Assembly (NCBI GenBank): GCA_964616835.1
Contig: CAZTSG010000007.1
Coordinates: 1-39,788, forward strand
Direction: 5' to 3'
From: JAAOZP01 sp964616835
GTDB taxonomy: Archaea > Thermoproteota > EX4484-205 > JAAOZP01
Length of the DNA stretch: 39,788 nt
Below, one piece after another: positions 39,721 through 39,788 of this stretch. Positions within the stretch are counted from its first letter, which is position 1, and every line of letters starts with the position of its first letter. The position numbers were made by a program, and so were the translations under genes. The notes beneath the pieces were generated by a model that saw nothing but the letters and a program-made list of their open reading frames with translations, made no database searches and had not been told where the DNA came from.

Positions 39721-39788
39721 CCTTAGATTGACTTGGCTTACTCCCAACCAAAAAAGGTATTGAGGTTCCTTAAGCCATTTTTTAATTT

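Noticed and set aside
1..39788. CRISPR arrays, rRNA, prophage genes or toxin-antitoxin pairs
   Set aside because: No regularly spaced repeats, rRNA-like sequence, integrase, capsid or typical toxin-antitoxin motifs were seen on either strand.

Overview
The window looks like chromosomal DNA of a hyperthermophilic or thermophilic archaeon of the Thermoproteota (Crenarchaeota), most likely a Desulfurococcales-like lineage. The support is an archaeal information-processing gene set (aRF1, PCNA, PriS/PriL, GINS51, aIF2-alpha, RpoL, TFS, Csl4, Nop10), archaeal lipid genes (CarS and the modified mevalonate pathway), AT-rich TATA boxes about 25 bases before leaderless or near-leaderless starts, frequent TTG and GTG starts, and a tRNA gene with an intron outside the anticodon loop. 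The lineage is inferred from gene content only. A run of 10 N shows that the sequence is a scaffold.

Layout. 1-0.6 kb: 5' part of an Acr3-type arsenite exporter (minus) with a possible small upstream ORF. 0.6-3.6 kb: UMP kinase and aRF1 diverge from one TATA element; then an unrecognised protein and an intron-containing tRNA-Asp. 3.7-5.7 kb: sufC-sufB operon. 5.9-9.0 kb: DUF655 RNA-binding protein, convergent with a minus-strand group coding for a HemK-like methyltransferase, a DRG-like protein without a P-loop, and TrmJ. 9.1-16.7 kb: dense core block uL16-csl4-rpoL-tfs, convergent pcn, then priL-priS-gins51-eL42-eS27-aIF2alpha, convergent nop10, and a PAC2 protein. 16.7-22.3 kb: AglB oligosaccharyltransferase, type IA topoisomerase, a small Cys protein and a small membrane protein. 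22.3-27.7 kb: CDP-archaeol synthase with a RecA-like protein of degenerate appearance, then an operon of UbiD-family decarboxylase plus aconitase-X large and small subunits (archaeal mevalonate pathway), overlapped in antisense by an HD phosphohydrolase. 27.7-31.3 kb: thymidylate kinase, full-length Hef helicase-nuclease, SSSCA1-type zinc protein and UPF0147. 31.3-39.8 kb: an AT-richer surface-glycan region with two GT4 glycosyltransferases, WecB, a beta-propeller glycosidase-like protein, an FrhB-like iron-sulfur protein, a polysaccharide pyruvyl transferase and a SAM methyltransferase. The last five form one minus-strand operon.

How it fits together. The replication genes (PCNA, primase, GINS, Hef, topoisomerase, Tmk, dNTPase-like HD protein) and the translation/RNA genes are typical archaeal housekeeping. 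The isoprenoid operon should make the C5 precursors that become archaeol, which CarS activates. WecB and the glycosyltransferases probably feed the glycan that AglB, or a related surface polymer pathway, uses. No CRISPR array, rRNA, intact insertion sequence or phage gene was seen. No stretch longer than 300 bases lacks a gene; the longest gap is about 290 bases, upstream of DUF655.
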